Positions 26,773-37,714 of a DNA stretch of 64,000 nucleotides are shown here, in pieces. This DNA comes from Thauera propionica (GTDB taxonomy: Bacteria; Pseudomonadota; Gammaproteobacteria; Burkholderiales; Rhodocyclaceae). The notes beneath the pieces were generated by a model. It saw only the letters and a list, made by a program, of their open reading frames with translations. It was not told the origin of the DNA and did no database searches. Made by a program: the position numbers and the translations under genes. The first letter of the stretch is position 1; the number at the start of each line of letters is the position of its first letter. The stretch lies in the NCBI RefSeq assembly GCF_002245655.1, contig NZ_NOIH01000026.1:1-64000 (forward strand). The letters are read 5' to 3'.

Positions 26773-27693
26773 ATGTCCATGGCTGATCGCGACGGTTTCA
26801 TCTGGCAAGACGGCAAGCTCGTTCCGTGGCGCGAAGCGACCACGCACGTGCTGACCCATTCGCTGCACTACGGTCTGGCCGTCTTCGAAGGTGTCCGCGC
26901 GTACAACACCGCCAAGGGCACGGCGATCTTCCGCCTCGCCGAGCACACCCAGCGCCTGATCAACTCCGGCAAGATCTACATGATGGACATCCCCTACTCC
27001 AAGGATGAACTCATGGAAGCGCAGAAGGAGGTCGTGCGCGCCAACAAGCTCGAGTCCTGCTACCTGCGTCCGCTGGCCTTCTACGGCTCGGAAAAGATGG
27101 GCATCTCCACCCGCGGTTCCACGGTGCATGTCGCCATCGCCGCCTGGCCGTGGGGCGCCTACCTGGGCGAGGAAGGCCTGGAGAAGGGCATCCGCGTCAA
27201 GACCTCGTCCTACACGCGCCACCACGTCAACTCGACGATGCCGCGTGCCAAACTGGCCGCAACCTACCCGAACTCCATCCTCGCCAACCTCGAAGTCACC
27301 AAGATGGGCTATGACGAGGCGCTGCTGCTCGACAACCAGGGCTTCGTCGCCGAAGGTGCGGGCGAGAACCTGTTCATCATCAAGGACGGCAAGATCTACG
27401 AACCCGAGATCGCCTCGGCGCTGACCGGCATCACGCGCGACTCGATCATCACCATCGCGCGCGAATTCGGCCTGGAGGTGCAATCCAAGCGCCTCACCCG
27501 CGACGACATCTACCTGGCAGACGAAGCCTTCTTCACCGGCACCGCAGCCGAAGTCACCCCGATCCGCGAACTCGACGACCGCACCATCGGCGAAGGCAAG
27601 CGCGGTCCGGTCACGACCAAGCTCCAGGCCCGCTTCTTCGACGTGGTCAATGGCCGCGCCCCGGAATACGAGCACTGGCTCGCCTACGTCTGA
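26773..27693 (+). CDS. ilvE: branched-chain amino acid aminotransferase
   Basis: PLP-dependent class IV transaminase that makes valine, leucine and isoleucine from their 2-oxo acids. The 306 residues start with DRDGFIWQDGKLVPWREA, contain HSLHYGLAVFEGVRAY, the PLP lysine in PRAKLAATYPNS, and GYDEALLLDNQGFVAEG with the Glu and loop typical of the class. GAGGTGGAG before the ATG at 26773 supports this start over one 15 bases upstream. The zinc-finger gene that follows after 24 bases is its usual companion in Betaproteobacteria. Confidence 0.95.
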   Translation: MSMADRDGFIWQDGKLVPWREATTHVLTHSLHYGLAVFEGVRAYNTAKGTAIFRLAEHTQRLINSGKIYMMDIPYSKDELMEAQKEVVRANKLESCYLRPLAFYGSEKMGISTRGSTVHVAIAAWPWGAYLGEEGLEKGIRVKTSSYTRHHVNSTMPRAKLAATYPNSILANLEVTKMGYDEALLLDNQGFVAEGAGENLFIIKDGKIYEPEIASALTGITRDSIITIAREFGLEVQSKRLTRDDIYLADEAFFTGTAAEVTPIRELDDRTIGEGKRGPVTTKLQARFFDVVNGRAPEYEHWLAYV

Positions 27694-27717
27694 TTTCCCG
27701 TCCAGAGGATTTGCGTC

Positions 27718-27918
27718 ATGGTTGAGAACACCGACAAGACCCAGGCCGTCGCCATCAGCGCCAAGGACCTGCCGCTGCACTGCCCGCCGCCGGGCGCGCC
27801 GCTGTGGGCACGCCACCCGCGCGTGTTCCTCGACGTGCTGAAGACGGGCGAAGCCGTATGCCCGTATTGCAGCGCGCACTACGTCTTCACCGGCGAGCGC
27901 CCGAAGGGACACCACTGA
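27718..27918 (+). CDS. zf-CHCC zinc-finger protein
   Basis: Sixty-six residues with a CHCC zinc site: Cys in PLHCPPPG, His in ARHPRVFL, and CPYC near the C-terminus. This domain is the bacterial relative of the complex I subunit NDUFS6 fold. In Betaproteobacteria the gene commonly follows ilvE; the role is not known. AGAGGA stands about ten bases before the ATG. Confidence 0.88.
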   Translation: MVENTDKTQAVAISAKDLPLHCPPPGAPLWARHPRVFLDVLKTGEAVCPYCSAHYVFTGERPKGHH

Positions 27919-27960
27919 GCGGCGGGGCGAAACCTACCGATCTCTTACAAGCGACCAACA

Positions 27961-27991
27961 CGGGGGCCAATACCGCGGTATTCGGCCCCCG
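27961..27991 (+). terminator. hairpin after the ilvE operon
   Basis: CGGGGGCCAATACC pairs with GGTATTCGGCCCCCG (one bulged C) around GC. It is followed by TCCTTTCC rather than a pure T run. It ends 18 bases before the next start codon, so it may attenuate read-through. Confidence 0.55.
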
Positions 27992-28009
27992 GTCCTTTCC
28001 AGCCCGGCC

Positions 28010-28444
28010 ATGAGCATCAAGAAACCGATCTACACCTCCGCAGCCGATGCCGAAGCGGCGTTCTACGACGCGCTCGCGCGTGCCGACCTCGACGCGATGA
28101 TGTCGGTGTGGTCCGAGGATGACGAAGTCGCCTGCATCCACCCGGGCGGTCCCCGCATCGTCGGCCTGCAGGCGGTGCGCGAGACCTGGCGCCAGATGCT
28201 GGCCGGCGGCGCGCGGCTTCAGGTCGACATCAGCGAGGCCGTGATCAGCGGCAATCCGATGGTGGCCATCCACAGCGTGTTCGAGCACATTCGCGTTGCG
28301 GGCGCCACGGCACGCTCGCCGCTGATCGCCGCGACCAATGTCTACGTCCGTGGCGCGCTGGGCTGGCGGATGGTCATGCACCATGCCTCTCCAGTGCCCG
28401 ATGCGGCCGACTTCGGCGACCTGTCACCGCGCGTGGTGCACTGA
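28010..28444 (+). CDS. NTF2-like (SnoaL/DUF4440) family protein
   Basis: A 144-residue protein of the NTF2-like fold. Typical strings are AEAAFYDALARADLDAMMSV, WSEDDEVACIHPGGPRIVG and LGWRMVMHHAS near the C-terminus. The family includes stress-related proteins of unknown activity and some cyclases; no catalytic residue can be assigned here. It starts shortly after a strong hairpin and is followed four bases later by the YheT-type hydrolase gene, so these two are co-transcribed. Confidence 0.82.
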   Translation: MSIKKPIYTSAADAEAAFYDALARADLDAMMSVWSEDDEVACIHPGGPRIVGLQAVRETWRQMLAGGARLQVDISEAVISGNPMVAIHSVFEHIRVAGATARSPLIAATNVYVRGALGWRMVMHHASPVPDAADFGDLSPRVVH

Positions 28445-28447
28445 CGG

Positions 28448-29413
28448 ATGACTCGCGTCGCCGCGTATCGCGCTCCGTGGTGGCTACCCGGCGGCCATGT
28501 GCAGACCATCTGGCCGGTCGCACGCAAGGGCCCGCTGCCACACTACCGACGCGAGCGCTGGGACACGCCGGACGGCGACTTCATCGAACTCGACTGGCTT
28601 CGGGCGGGCGAGCCGCGGGCGCCACTCGTCGTCCTGTTCCATGGTCTCGAAGGCTCGAGCCGTTCGCACTACGCGCGTACGCTGATGAACGCCGTGACGG
28701 CGCGTGGCTGGAACGGCGTGGTGGTGCATTTCCGCGGCTGCGCGGGCAGCCCGAACCGCTTTGCACGCGCCTATCACTCGGGCGATAGCGACGAAATCGA
28801 CTGGATCCTGCGCCGACTCCTTGTCACCGCGAATGGCGCCGCACTGTTCGTCACGGGCGTATCGCTCGGCGGCAACGCCTTGTTGAAATGGTTGGGCGAG
28901 CGCGAACATGAGGCAGCATCCCTCGTCACCGCTGCAGCCAGCGTCTGCGCGCCCCTCGACCTGAGCATCTCCGGCGCGGCACTCGGGCGCGGCTTCAACC
29001 TCGTCTATGCCCGGCACTTCCTGGCGACGCTCAAGCACAAGGCCCTGGCGAAGTGCGGAGACCACCCCGGCCGTTTCGACGCCCCCCGCATCGCCCAGGC
29101 CCGCACGCTCGAGACCTTCGACGACGCCTACACCGCGCCTGCGCACGGTTTTGCAGGTGTCGGCGACTACTGGCGCCGGGCCTCGGCGCGGCCGTGGCTG
29201 AGCGCCATCCGCTGCCCGACCTTGGTTCTGAACGCAGCCAACGACCCCTTCGTCCCCGCCGACGCCCTGCCCGACCCGCACGCCCTGCCCGCAACGGTCA
29301 CGTTCGAATACCCAAGGGGCGGCGGTCACGTCGGCTTCCTCGGCGGCAACTGGCCAGGAGTGCAGGACTGGCTGGGCCAGCGCCTGCTCGCCCACTTCGA
29401 CACCTTGCGCTGA
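28448..29413 (+). CDS. YheT-type alpha/beta hydrolase
   Basis: A 321-residue hydrolase of the YheT/YMC0 (ABHD1/3-like) family, which includes acyl-group esterases. It opens with PWWLPGGHVQTIWP, has the oxyanion region FHGLEGSSRSHYAR, the nucleophile elbow GVSLGGNALLKWLGE, the acid in NAANDPFVP and the catalytic His in GGGHVGFLGG. All three catalytic residues are thus present. No signal peptide. Starts four bases after the NTF2-like gene. The substrate is unknown; acyl esters are likely from the family. Confidence 0.9.
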   Translation: MTRVAAYRAPWWLPGGHVQTIWPVARKGPLPHYRRERWDTPDGDFIELDWLRAGEPRAPLVVLFHGLEGSSRSHYARTLMNAVTARGWNGVVVHFRGCAGSPNRFARAYHSGDSDEIDWILRRLLVTANGAALFVTGVSLGGNALLKWLGEREHEAASLVTAAASVCAPLDLSISGAALGRGFNLVYARHFLATLKHKALAKCGDHPGRFDAPRIAQARTLETFDDAYTAPAHGFAGVGDYWRRASARPWLSAIRCPTLVLNAANDPFVPADALPDPHALPATVTFEYPRGGGHVGFLGGNWPGVQDWLGQRLLAHFDTLR

Positions 29414-29491
29414 ACATCGGGCGACCTGCTTCCTCGGCACGAAAAGTGTCGCGTGAAACATGGCACGCGAACGGATGACCGCCGCCCGGCA

Positions 29492-29497
29492 TAGAAT
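29492..29497 (+). promoter_or_regulatory. -10-like TAGAAT upstream of the phosphomannomutase gene
   Basis: CATAGAATCGCGC lies 33 bases before the start codon, close to the core TAGAATCGCGC seen before proS. Confidence 0.4.
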
Positions 29498-29529
29498 CGC
29501 GCTTTTGGTTTCCGCCAAGCAGCCACCCG

Positions 29530-30921
29530 ATGAGCACACCACGCCACGCCTCGCCCGCCCCCGAGATCTTCAAGGCCTACGACATCCGCGGCATCGTCGA
29601 TACCGTCCTGACGCCCGATGCCGTCCGCGCAATCGGCCATGCACTGGGTTCCGAGGCCCGGGCGCGAAAGCAGGCCGCAATCGCCGTGGGGCGTGACGGA
29701 CGCCTGTCGGGCCCTGCACTTGCCACCGCACTGGCGGACGGCATCCGTGCCGCGGGCGTTGACGTCATCGACATCGGCTGCGTGCCGACGCCGCTCACGT
29801 ATTTCGCCGCGCACGAACTCGGCTGCGACTCCTGCGTGTCCGTCACCGGCAGCCACAACCCGCCCGACTACAACGGCCTCAAGATGGTACTGGGCGGCCA
29901 GACCCTGTTCGGCGACATGATCCGGGACCTGCGCCGCCGCATCGCGGAGGACGACCTCGCGAATGGCGCGGGCGAGCTGCGCACCGCAGACGTACGCGCC
30001 GCCTACATCGACCGCATTGCCAGCGACGTGAAGCTCGCGCGCCCGATGAAGATCGTCGTCGACTGCGGCAACGGCGTCGCCGGCGGCATCGCTCCCGAAC
30101 TCTTCCGCCGCCTCGGCTGCGAAGTCGTGGAGCTGTTCTGCGACGTCGACGGCAGCTTTCCCAACCACCACCCCGACCCGTCCAAACCCGAGAACCTGCA
30201 GGACGTGATCCGCGCACTGCGCGACACCGACGCCGAGCTGGGACTGGCCTTCGATGGCGACGGCGACCGTCTCGGTGTGGTGACGAAGGACGGCGAGATC
30301 ATCTACCCCGACCGCCAGCTGATGCTGTTCGCCGAAGACGTGCTGGCGCGCGTGCCGGGCGGCGAGATCATCTTCGACGTCAAATGCACGCGCAATCTGG
30401 CGCCGTGGATCCGTGCGCGCGGCGGCAAGCCGACCATGTGGAACACCGGTCACGCGCTGGTGAAGGCCAAGCTCAAGGAGACCGGCGCCCCGCTCGCCGG
30501 CGAGATGAGCGGCCACATGTTCTTCAAGGAGCGCTGGTTCGGTTTCGACGACGGCCTGTACTCGGGCGCCCGCCTGCTCGAGATCCTGTCCGTCCGCCCG
30601 GACGCCAACGCCGCACTGAAGGCGCTGCCCAACGCCGTCAGCACGCCGGAGCTGAACCTCAAGATGAACGAAGGCGAGCCCTTCGAGCTGGTGAAGCGCC
30701 TGAAGGCATCCGCCAAGTTCGACGGTGCTCAGGACGTGATCACCCTCGATGGCGTGCGCGTCGAGTACGCCGACGGCTTCGGCCTGGCCCGTCCGTCCAA
30801 CACCACGCCCGTTGTCGTGCTGCGCTTCGAGGCGGACGACGCCGCCGCATTGGCGCGAATCCAGTCCGCCTTCCGCACTGCGATCGACGGCTTATGGCCC
30901 GGGCTGGATCTGCCTTTCTGA
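29530..30921 (+). CDS. algC: phosphomannomutase/phosphoglucomutase
   Basis: Converts mannose 6-phosphate and glucose 6-phosphate to the 1-phosphates, feeding GDP-mannose and UDP-glucose sugars for lipopolysaccharide and exopolysaccharide. The 463 residues match P. aeruginosa AlgC in size. The phosphoserine loop is TGSHNPPDYNG with Ser108, the metal loop DGDGDRLG, the sugar loop GEMSGHMFF and the phosphate loop RPSNTTPVVVLRFE. It is the AlgC-type enzyme with dual specificity, judged from these loops. Exopolysaccharide supply would fit a floc- or biofilm-forming lifestyle. Confidence 0.93.
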   Translation: MSTPRHASPAPEIFKAYDIRGIVDTVLTPDAVRAIGHALGSEARARKQAAIAVGRDGRLSGPALATALADGIRAAGVDVIDIGCVPTPLTYFAAHELGCDSCVSVTGSHNPPDYNGLKMVLGGQTLFGDMIRDLRRRIAEDDLANGAGELRTADVRAAYIDRIASDVKLARPMKIVVDCGNGVAGGIAPELFRRLGCEVVELFCDVDGSFPNHHPDPSKPENLQDVIRALRDTDAELGLAFDGDGDRLGVVTKDGEIIYPDRQLMLFAEDVLARVPGGEIIFDVKCTRNLAPWIRARGGKPTMWNTGHALVKAKLKETGAPLAGEMSGHMFFKERWFGFDDGLYSGARLLEILSVRPDANAALKALPNAVSTPELNLKMNEGEPFELVKRLKASAKFDGAQDVITLDGVRVEYADGFGLARPSNTTPVVVLRFEADDAAALARIQSAFRTAIDGLWPGLDLPF

Positions 30922-31068
30922 ATGCCCACAGCGGCGCATGATTGCTCGTTATCGCGGACGACGCCCGCCACCGAGGAATATTTCCGCAGTGCACCGTGAC
31001 AAGGCTTGTCGGCCACCCCGCGGGGCTTCATCATGAGCGCTCTGTGTGGCGAGGGAAAAACAAGAAAA

Positions 31069-31944
31069 ATGTCGTACAAGAAGAACGGCCTCGATCTCGG
31101 GGCGCTCGAACACGCACTCAAGGGCGTGAATATTCCAGCCTGCCCGGCGGTGCTCGTCCAGATCATGGACGAGCTGAACAGCCCGGATGCGAGCGACCGC
31201 CGCATCGCGGCCCTCATCGGCGAGGACGTGGGCATTGCCTCACTGGTCGTGCGTTCCGCCAACTCCCCCCTGTTCAGCCGCGGCAAGCGGATAGCCTCGG
31301 TGGCCGATGCGGCCCGCCTGCTTGGCTTCGGCACCGTAACGAACCTCGTACAGGAAGCTTTGCTGCGCAGCGCAATTGCCGTCGAGGACGTGTCGCTCGA
31401 ACGCTTCTGGGACAATTCGCGCATCACCGCCGCAGCCAATGCGCGGCTGGCCCGCAGCACGGGCACGGCGCGTCCGGAAACGGCCTACACCTTCGGCCTG
31501 TTCCACGACTGCGGCATCCCGCTGCTGATCCAGCGCTTCGACGGCTACAAGGCCGTGCTGGCTCGCGCAAACACCTGCACCGAAGGCTGGTTCACCGCCG
31601 TCGAGGACGAGGCCTTCGGTACCAACCACGCCATCATCGGCTACTTCCTGGCCCGCACATGGGGCCTGAACGACGCGGTCAGTCTCGGCATTCTGTGCCA
31701 CCACGACTACTCGATCTTCGACGGCCACAACGACCTGGGCGACGCCACCCGTACGCTGGTAGCGATCAATGCGATCGGCGAACACGTGGCCAGTACGCAT
31801 CTGCGCACGCGCAACGACACCGACTGGAGCAAGGCGCGGGCGCCGGTGGCGCATTACCTCAGTCTGACGCTTGCCGAACTGGACGACCTGGCGGACGACC
31901 TGATCTACGAGTTCGACCGCGAATTGGATGCCGAATCGGTTTGA
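31069..31944 (+). CDS. HDOD domain protein
   Basis: A signal-output domain related to HD hydrolases that usually lacks their metal ligands. The HDOD region covers most of the protein (ACPAVLVQIMDELNSP, VVRSANSPLFSRGKRIASV, ARLLGFGTVTNLV, FGLFHDCGIPLL, HHDYSIF). It contains HDCG, so some HD-like ligands remain. Three in-frame starts are possible (31006, 31033, 31069); the last is chosen because GAGGG precedes it and the protein then begins at the domain, but 31033 is also reasonable. With the last start the product has 291 residues. HDOD proteins often act in c-di-GMP or stress signalling. A perfect terminator follows. Confidence 0.82.
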   Translation: MSYKKNGLDLGALEHALKGVNIPACPAVLVQIMDELNSPDASDRRIAALIGEDVGIASLVVRSANSPLFSRGKRIASVADAARLLGFGTVTNLVQEALLRSAIAVEDVSLERFWDNSRITAAANARLARSTGTARPETAYTFGLFHDCGIPLLIQRFDGYKAVLARANTCTEGWFTAVEDEAFGTNHAIIGYFLARTWGLNDAVSLGILCHHDYSIFDGHNDLGDATRTLVAINAIGEHVASTHLRTRNDTDWSKARAPVAHYLSLTLAELDDLADDLIYEFDRELDAESV

Positions 31945-31960
31945 GCTGACCAGACCTTTG

Positions 31961-31998
31961 AAACAAAAAAGCCGCGGGTGACCGCGGCTTTTTTGTTT
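31961..31998. terminator. bidirectional intrinsic terminator, HDOD gene/alaS
   Basis: Perfect 17-bp inverted repeat AAACAAAAAAGCCGCGG (31961-31977) and CCGCGGCTTTTTTGTTT (31982-31998) with the loop GTGA. Six T follow the stem on either strand, so it serves both convergent genes. Confidence 0.92.
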
Positions 31999-32015
31999 GA
32001 AGCGGGATCTCCCGA

Positions 32016-34637
<2,622 letters not shown>

Positions 34638-34746
34638 GGAAGTTTGCGTGTTTTCTGGACGATAGGCCCGCGCTGCAGGCGAATGCGCAAGTTTATCATG
34701 AGCTTAAGCACGCCATTTGCCGCCCCGCGCCATCACGGGCTTCGCC

Positions 34747-34767
34747 TATAATTGACGTTCACGTCAA
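34747..34767 (+). promoter_or_regulatory. -10 with overlapping ACGT palindrome, adenosyltransferase promoter
   Basis: A consensus TATAAT (34747-34752) overlaps the perfect palindrome TTGACGT-TC-ACGTCAA (34752-34767). The placement on the -10 and start site is that of an operator. The inward-facing ACGT half-sites resemble those of MerR-family regulators of branched-chain amino acid and fatty acid catabolism (LiuR type); the link is an inference. Confidence 0.55.
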
Positions 34768-34792
34768 CCAACGAACGGGACATGAGCACACC

Positions 34793-35344
34793 ATGGGTAA
34801 TCGCCTCTCGAAGATCTACACCCGCACCGGCGACGCCGGCACCACCGGACTGGGTGACGGCAAGCGCGTCTCCAAGAACAGCCTGCGCATCCACGCGCTG
34901 GGCGAGGTCGACGAGACCAACGCCATCATCGGCCTGCTGCTGTGCGAAGAACTGCCGGAGGACGTGCGCACGCTGCTCACGAACGTACAGCACGACCTGT
35001 TCGACCTCGGCGGCGAAGTCTGCATCCCGGGCATGAGCATGATCACCGACAAGCAGGTGACCCATCTCGAGAACGAACTCGACCGCTTCAACGAAGACCT
35101 CGAGCCGCTGAAGGACTTCATCCTGCCCGGCGGCACCCGCGCCGCCGCCTATGCCCATCACGCCCGCACCGTCTGCCGCCGCGCCGAACGCGCGCTGGTG
35201 GCGCTTGCGCTGGAAGAAGCGGTCAATGACGCCCCGCGCCAGTACCTTAATCGCCTGTCCGACCTGCTGTTCGTGCTCGGCCGCGTGCTCAACCGGGCCG
35301 GCGGCCGCGGCGACGTGCTGTGGCAGAAGCGCAAGAACGCCTGA
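34793..35344 (+). CDS. cob(I)alamin adenosyltransferase, PduO type
   Basis: Adds the 5'-deoxyadenosyl group to cob(I)alamin to give adenosylcobalamin, the cofactor of methylmalonyl-CoA mutase. The 183 residues show the family signature at the N-terminus (TRTGDAGTTGLGDGKRVSK, HALGEVDETNAIIG), the central FILPGGTRAAAYAHHARTVC and the C-terminal RLSDLLFVLGRVLN. The related human enzyme MMAB acts in propionate metabolism. An operator-like palindrome covers its promoter. Divergent from alaS and convergent with dinB. Confidence 0.93.
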   Translation: MGNRLSKIYTRTGDAGTTGLGDGKRVSKNSLRIHALGEVDETNAIIGLLLCEELPEDVRTLLTNVQHDLFDLGGEVCIPGMSMITDKQVTHLENELDRFNEDLEPLKDFILPGGTRAAAYAHHARTVCRRAERALVALALEEAVNDAPRQYLNRLSDLLFVLGRVLNRAGGRGDVLWQKRKNA

Positions 35345-35374
35345 CGATGGCCTGAGCCGACCGGGGCCGCGCGG

Positions 35375-36469
<1,095 letters not shown>

Positions 36470-36511
36470 CGCCGCCAGAATACGCGTCCGCGGAGAGCCG
36501 GGCACGGAAAA

Positions 36512-36540
36512 CAAAAAACCGCCACGAAGGCGGTTTTTTG
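36512..36540 (-). terminator. intrinsic terminator of tRNA-Pro
   Basis: CAAAAAACCGCC (36512-36523) pairs with GGCGGTTTTTTG (36529-36540) around ACGAA. It starts 11 bases after the tRNA 3' end on the minus strand, with six T in the descending arm. Confidence 0.88.
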
Positions 36541-36551
36541 ACGGGAATTGG

Positions 36552-36628
36552 TGGTCGGGGAAAGAGGATTCGAACCTCCGGCCCCTGCGTCCCGAACGCA
36601 GTGCTCTACCAGGCTGAGCTATTCCCCG
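36552..36628 (-). tRNA. tRNA-Pro, anticodon CGG
   Basis: A 77-nt cloverleaf: acceptor CGGGGAA paired with TTCCCCG, discriminator A and encoded CCA (36552-36554), D arm GCTC...GAGC, anticodon loop TTCGGGA with CGG at 36592-36594, T arm with GGTTCGAATCC. It reads the CCG codon, frequent in this GC-rich genome. It is flanked by its own promoter and terminator. Confidence 0.97.
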
Positions 36629-36657
36629 ACGCTTTTTACTTCTTTGCGAAGCCCACT

Positions 36658-36686
36658 AATATATCAGTGATTTCGCGCAACTGCAA
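36658..36686 (-). promoter_or_regulatory. promoter of tRNA-Pro
   Basis: On the minus strand TTGCAG (36681-36686), 17-bp spacer, TATATT (36658-36663). The -35 lies inside the last codons of ispB. The imperfect palindrome CACTAATATATCAGTG overlaps the -10. Confidence 0.6.
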
Positions 36687-37641
36687 AGTCCGATAATTGT
36701 AGCAGCGCATCTTTGAAAATGGAAGGGGGAAGAGTCGAAATCGCGTCGATCGCGAGTTTCGCTTCCGCCTGGGCGTGGCGGCGCGTCTCGTCCAGCGCCC
36801 CCGTCGCCTGGATGGCCGCCAGCACTGCGGCGAAATCGTCACGACCACCGTTCTCGATGGCGCCACGCACCAGCGCAGCCTGCTCCGGCGTGCCGTGCTG
36901 CATGACGTGGATCAGCGGCAGCGTGGGCTTGCCCTCGGCGAGATCGTCGCCCAGGTGCTTGCCGGTGTCGGCTTCCTCGGCAGAATAGTCGAGCACGTCG
37001 TCGATGAGCTGGAACGCCGTGCCGAGGTGCATGCCGAACGCCGCAAGGCGGTTCTCGAGTTCTTCGTCCGCCCCACCGAGGATGCCGCCCAAGCGCGATG
37101 CCGCCTCGAACAGCTTGGCCGTCTTGTAGCGGATCACGCGCAGGTAGTCGTCGATGACCACGTCGGCGTTGTGGCAGTTGAGCAACTGCAGCACTTCGCC
37201 TTCGGCGATGACATTGGTCGCATCGGCCAGCACACGCATCACGCGCATGTTGTCCACGCCGACCATCATCTGGAACGCACGGGAATAAAGGAAGTCGCCG
37301 ACCAGCACCGAAGCGGCGTTGCCGAACATGGCGTTGGCGGTCTTGTTGCCGCGACGCAGGTCGGATTCGTCGACGACGTCGTCGTGCAGCAGCGTCGCCG
37401 TGTGAATGAACTCCACCACGGCTGCCAGTTCGTGATGCTGCGTGCCCTTGTAACCCATTGCACCCGCAGTGAACAGCACGAGCGCGGGGCGCAGGCGTTT
37501 GCCGCCGCTGTGAATGATGTATTCCGCCACCTGACGGATCAGCACCACGTCGGAGTAGAGGCGGTTGCGAATGACCGCATCCACCGCCTGCATGTCGGCG
37601 GCGATCGGCGCGAAAAGCTGCTTGACGGACAAGGCGGACAC
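36664..37641 (-). CDS. ispB: octaprenyl/polyprenyl diphosphate synthase
   Basis: All-trans polyprenyl diphosphate synthase that makes the ubiquinone side chain from farnesyl diphosphate and isopentenyl diphosphate. The 325 residues carry the first aspartate-rich motif in LLHDDVVDESDLRRG (about residue 88), GGKRLRPALVL before it, and the second motif FQLIDDVLDYS. Chain length cannot be deduced with certainty; C8 is usual in this group. It supplies the same pathway as coq7 at 975-1595. The tRNA-Pro gene follows on the same strand with its own promoter. Confidence 0.94.
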   Translation of the reverse strand: MSALSVKQLFAPIAADMQAVDAVIRNRLYSDVVLIRQVAEYIIHSGGKRLRPALVLFTAGAMGYKGTQHHELAAVVEFIHTATLLHDDVVDESDLRRGNKTANAMFGNAASVLVGDFLYSRAFQMMVGVDNMRVMRVLADATNVIAEGEVLQLLNCHNADVVIDDYLRVIRYKTAKLFEAASRLGGILGGADEELENRLAAFGMHLGTAFQLIDDVLDYSAEEADTGKHLGDDLAEGKPTLPLIHVMQHGTPEQAALVRGAIENGGRDDFAAVLAAIQATGALDETRRHAQAEAKLAIDAISTLPPSIFKDALLQLSDFAVARNH

Positions 37642-37714
37642 GCTGGCGGAAAAAGAGCGGATGGTAGGCGCCGGCGTCGACCGCCGTCAAGCCGCGCCCA
37701 CCTGCCGCGGTGGG

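Noticed and set aside
31006-31068. Riboswitch or leader structure before the HDOD gene
   Set aside because: Sequence was checked for c-di-GMP-type or other known aptamer cores; none recognised.
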